NCBI GenBank assembly: GCA_964383905.1
Contig: CAYLJO010000065.1
Coordinates: 1 to 27,828, forward strand
Direction of reading: 5' to 3'
Length of the DNA: 27,828 nucleotides
DNA from: CAYLJO01 sp964383905
GTDB taxonomy: Bacteria > Acidobacteriota > Blastocatellia > Pyrinomonadales > Pyrinomonadaceae
Shown here: positions 25,749-27,828 of the stretch, piece after piece
Numbering within the stretch: position 1 is the first letter of the stretch
Layout: each line of letters begins with the position of its first letter
Notes under the pieces: model-generated
Told to the model about the DNA's origin: nothing
The model's input: only the letters and a program-made list of their open reading frames with translations
The model's database searches: none
Translations under genes and position numbers: made by a program

Positions 25749-26655
25749 GATTGAGCCGCGCGGCGATCACGTTGGCGGCCGTCGCGCCTGCGCCGGTTGC
25801 GCCGCTGATGGTTGGCGCCGCCGGGTTAGAGACATCGCCGACCGCAAAAACATTGCCGACGCTCGTCTCCTGCTCGCCCGTTACCACAATGTAATTGTGC
25901 TCGTCTACGCGCACTTGATCGCGAAACAACTCCGTGTTCGGCTCAACGCCCACGCGTATGAGCACACCGCGTACGGCCATTTGAAAAGGCTTGATCGCGC
26001 CGCCGCGCTTGATTTCCACCGCTTCGACCTCATCCGTGCCGATAATACGCTGCACCACAGATTCTGTGAATACGGTGATGCAATGCTCGGCGCGCAAACG
26101 CTCCGTAAACTCTTTGCGCGCGCGCAATCTCTTCCCCCGGTGCACGAGTGTCACGGTCGGGCAGACCTCCGCAAGCAGCAAAGCGTTCTCAGCCGCCGCG
26201 TCGCCCCCCCCGATGACGCATACATCTCTTCCGGCGAGCAGGTCACGGTCGCGCGTGGCGGATTCAATAATGCCGCGCCCGGCCAATTCCTCTTCGCCGG
26301 GAATCCCCAGCCTCCTCCGGCGTACGCCGGTGGCAATGATCATGCTGATTGCCTGAAGCTGCTCGCCGCTGCCCAAGGCGAGGCGTTTCGCTCGAAGGTC
26401 AACGCCCTCGATCTCGACATTCGTCCACAGGTCGAATTCAGCTCCCGCCACCTGTTCTGCGAACAGATCGCGCAGCTCACGCCCGTTGCTCGCACGCACG
26501 CCCAGGTAATTCCCGATCGGATTGTAGACCCAGAGGAGTTGCCCGCCAACCTCCGTGCCCTGCTCGAGTACCAGAGTATCCAGCCCAAGCTCATCGCACC
26601 ACAAAGCGGCCGACAGCCCGGCAGGCCCCGCGCCGATGATTATTACGTCGTGCAT
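25735..26655 (-). CDS. Thioredoxin-reductase-like FAD/NAD(P) oxidoreductase lacking the CxxC pair
   Basis: 306 aa flavoprotein of the two-dinucleotide-domain low-Mr thioredoxin reductase fold. It has an FAD-binding GAGPAGLSAA near the N-terminus, ATGVRRRRLGIPGE, the NAD(P)-binding VIGGGDAAAENA and the terminal FAD motif NVFAVGDVSNP. At the place where TrxB has CATC, this protein reads SATR (Ser and Arg in place of both Cys), so thioredoxin reduction by dithiol exchange is not possible. Relatives without CxxC include ferredoxin/flavodoxin-NADP reductases of the YumC type and other disulfide-independent reductases. ATG 26655 is preferred over TTG 26664. The gene is not obviously part of an operon: gaps of about 90 bp and 200 bp flank it. 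Confidence 0.9.
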   Translation of the reverse strand: MHDVIIIGAGPAGLSAALWCDELGLDTLVLEQGTEVGGQLLWVYNPIGNYLGVRASNGRELRDLFAEQVAGAEFDLWTNVEIEGVDLRAKRLALGSGEQLQAISMIIATGVRRRRLGIPGEEELAGRGIIESATRDRDLLAGRDVCVIGGGDAAAENALLLAEVCPTVTLVHRGKRLRARKEFTERLRAEHCITVFTESVVQRIIGTDEVEAVEIKRGGAIKPFQMAVRGVLIRVGVEPNTELFRDQVRVDEHNYIVVTGEQETSVGNVFAVGDVSNPAAPTISGATGAGATAANVIAARLNQGKR

Positions 26656-26861
26656 AACGAGCAATTAGCTTTGCGCATTCAACCAGAGACGGGCCGCCCT
26701 TATGACCTTGAAACTACCCGACAAGCCGAGTGGCCGAGAATCACATCACCTTTTTTCAACATAGATGGTTTCGGCTTCCAACCGGCGCTCAATCGGGCGT
26801 TAAGAAGTTCGTCCGCACTCGGATGATGATCCCAAACGGCGACCGCCGCCACGCCGCCCAG

Positions 26862-27089
26862 TCACGTTGTGTCATAGGTAAGCACAAGACCGTCGCGCCA
26901 TGGGACCACAACGTCATGGGTGAACTCATCCTGCACCACGACTTCCGCCACAACACCATGAACAAACAGGCCCGTTTGATCAGCGAGCCCCCACTTCACA
27001 ACATCTTGAAGGTTATGTTGCTCCGGCAACTCACACTCAATCAGGGCAAGCTTTTCCGGGGAGATGTTTGCACGGTTAATAAGGCGCAT
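26862..27089 (-). CDS. Small unrecognised soluble protein (75 aa)
   Basis: 75 aa from ATG 27089: MRLINRANISPEKLALIECE, then a helix-turn segment, and a strand-rich half with VVVQDEFTHDVVVPW and the terminus LVLTYDTT. Composition is balanced with acidic and hydrophobic alternation, unlike the Arg/Pro/Ala-rich shadow frames in this GC-rich DNA. GAGGA (27096-27100) lies 6 nt before ATG 27089, a better site than GTG 27107 or ATG 27095. I recognise no family. The overlapping + strand frame (26730-27122) has no RBS or family pattern. Confidence 0.55.
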   Translation of the reverse strand: MRLINRANISPEKLALIECELPEQHNLQDVVKWGLADQTGLFVHGVVAEVVVQDEFTHDVVVPWRDGLVLTYDTT

Positions 27090-27147
27090 GCCCATTCCTC
27101 GCGCCACTCCTTAAAGCTGTGATAGGGGCCGATCTAAAAACTTGCTC

Positions 27148-27175
27148 TTACTTACCACTTATTGCCTGTCACCAT
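27148..27175. repeat. Heptad-type element R7 at the end of the methyltransferase gene
   Basis: Phased 7-mers TTACTTA, CCACTTA, TTGCCTG, TCACCAT. On the - strand it encodes the final GDRQ and the TAA stop (27159-27161) of the methyltransferase. The match to other members is weaker than for R1, R2, R5 and R6. Confidence 0.4.
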
Positions 27176-27737
27176 TCTTTGGTCGGCGCGCAATGATCTC
27201 GGCCGTTCGCCGCTTGTGGTCATCGTCATCCGGCTGACCCTCTCGGTAGTGGATGATCTCCCACCCGCGAAACTCCGAGCGCAGTTCTCCCGGCCGGAGC
27301 GAAAACGCCGGGTTCGCGAGGCGTGAAGCCGGGTCTTCATCAACCACATGAATCGCGGCGACCAACGTGCCGCCGGCTTTTAGGCCGGCGCGAATCTGCG
27401 GAAAGAGATCGCGTTGTAAATAGTAGAAGACGGAGATGAGATCGTAAACATCCCGGGCGATCACAAATTCGCCACGCTCAAGGTCCGCGACGCGCGCATC
27501 GAGCGTGACGCCGCGCTCGCGCGCACGCTGTTCGGTAATTTCGATGGCGGCGTGCGAAGAATCAACCGCAGTCACCGTGAAACCACGCTCGGCTAGAAAG
27601 ACGGCGTGACGGCCTGCGCCACAAGCTATGTCGAGCGCACGACCCGGCGTGAGATCCTCTACGGCACGCACGAGCAAACGGCTCGGCTCGCTCCCGGCGT
27701 GCTCGCCACGACGGTAACGATCATCCCAATCAGCCAT
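27159..27737 (-). CDS. Class I SAM-dependent methyltransferase
   Basis: 192 aa from ATG 27737 (MADWDDRYRRGEH, a common N-terminus in TehB/UbiE-like enzymes). Motif I is ALDIACGAGRHAVFLAERG, followed by VTAVDSSHAAIE (acidic residue binding the SAM ribose) and DVYDLISVFYYLQRDLFPQI, equivalent to motif II/post-II. The fold and length match small-molecule or metalloid (tellurite/thiopurine-like) methyltransferases; the substrate cannot be told. GGAG ends 6 nt before ATG 27737, and the upstream gene's stop overlaps it by 8 bp, both supporting this start over ATG 27773. The stop codon lies in repeat R7. Confidence 0.87.
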   Translation of the reverse strand: MADWDDRYRRGEHAGSEPSRLLVRAVEDLTPGRALDIACGAGRHAVFLAERGFTVTAVDSSHAAIEITEQRARERGVTLDARVADLERGEFVIARDVYDLISVFYYLQRDLFPQIRAGLKAGGTLVAAIHVVDEDPASRLANPAFSLRPGELRSEFRGWEIIHYREGQPDDDDHKRRTAEIIARRPKNGDRQ

Positions 27738-27828
27738 GCTGCGCTCCGGCCACAGACGCTTCCCTTTCATCATGGTGCCCGCGCAGTATCTCCTCGGCCA
27801 CCTTCTCAGGCGCGAGGCTTGAGGCGCA
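27730..27828 (-). CDS. C-terminal end of an upstream gene (partial, possible short-chain dehydrogenase)
   Basis: An open frame enters from the right edge and ends at TGA 27730-27732, overlapping the methyltransferase start by 8 bp. Its visible residues include ASSLAPEKVAEEILRG, followed by a polar tail HHDEREASVAGAQHG. The 'xPEKVAEEIL' helix is common near the end of short-chain dehydrogenase/reductases, but only about 32 residues are visible, so the family is a guess. Confidence 0.45.
   Translation of the reverse strand, partial: CASSLAPEKVAEEILRGHHDEREASVAGAQHG

Noticed and set aside
25747..26826. 359-aa open frame on the + strand opposite the flavoprotein gene
   Set aside because: It is antisense to a gene with clear FAD/NAD(P) motifs, its composition is His/Arg/Ala-rich, and long antisense frames are expected in GC-rich coding DNA.
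26730..27122. 130-aa + strand frame opposite the small 75-aa gene
   Set aside because: It lacks an RBS and recognisable pattern, and the opposite strand has a better supported start and more protein-like sequence.

Overview
The window looks like chromosomal DNA of a GC-rich, diderm, free-living bacterium, most likely an Acidobacteriota member (Blastocatellia-like). This is inferred from the gene repertoire: an Oar-like TonB-dependent receptor with an N-terminal carboxypeptidase-regulatory domain, a Ser/Thr kinase fused to PD40/WD40-like repeats, and a BamA/TamA-type barrel beside a TamB-like end. There is no rRNA, tRNA or other direct taxonomic marker, and no CRISPR array, complete IS element or intact prophage.

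Left part (1-5300, + strand): the last 26 codons of a TamB-like protein, a 1109-aa BamA/TamA-family barrel with about seven POTRA-like units, and a SurA-N-domain periplasmic chaperone without PPIase domains. Together they form an outer-membrane biogenesis operon, followed by a patatin-family lipase. Next come a 33-codon candidate membrane micropeptide, a bifunctional class A PBP (5855-8434) closed by a 17-bp hairpin, then acpS (-) and pgeF (+), whose start codons overlap head to head, and a stand-alone secreted DsbD-alpha-like protein (-).

Middle (10550-18436): a 530-bp leader region with inverted repeats precedes a large TonB-dependent receptor. A 22-bp perfect hairpin separates it from a convergent Ser/Thr kinase-PD40 gene that is split by two -1 frameshifts. 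Upstream of the kinase lies about 1 kb without a convincing gene but with strong inverted repeats.

Signalling block (18437-23028, + strand): a receiver-PilZ protein whose phospho-acceptor Asp is Gly, about 0.8 kb of decayed DNA holding the frameshifted C-terminus of a tyrosine recombinase, and three consecutive genes built on RsbT-like ATPase domains (RsbT alone; RsbT+RsbX/SpoIIE-like phosphatase; RsbT+histidine kinase). They look like a partner-switching module, but no STAS antagonist is present in the window.

Right part (23214-27828, - strand): a GrdB-like protein, a DUF4149 membrane protein and a DUF309 protein in a compact operon; a DinB-family protein; a thioredoxin-reductase-like flavoprotein lacking the CxxC pair; a small unrecognised protein; a SAM methyltransferase; and the end of a further gene at the edge.

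The most unusual pattern is a set of seven short elements with strict 7-nt periodicity at gene boundaries (86-148, 3491-3586, 21502-21571, 21649-21676, 25082-25151, 25724-25748, 27148-27175). One supplies the start codon and signal peptide of the SurA-like gene, and two supply the stop codons of genes.
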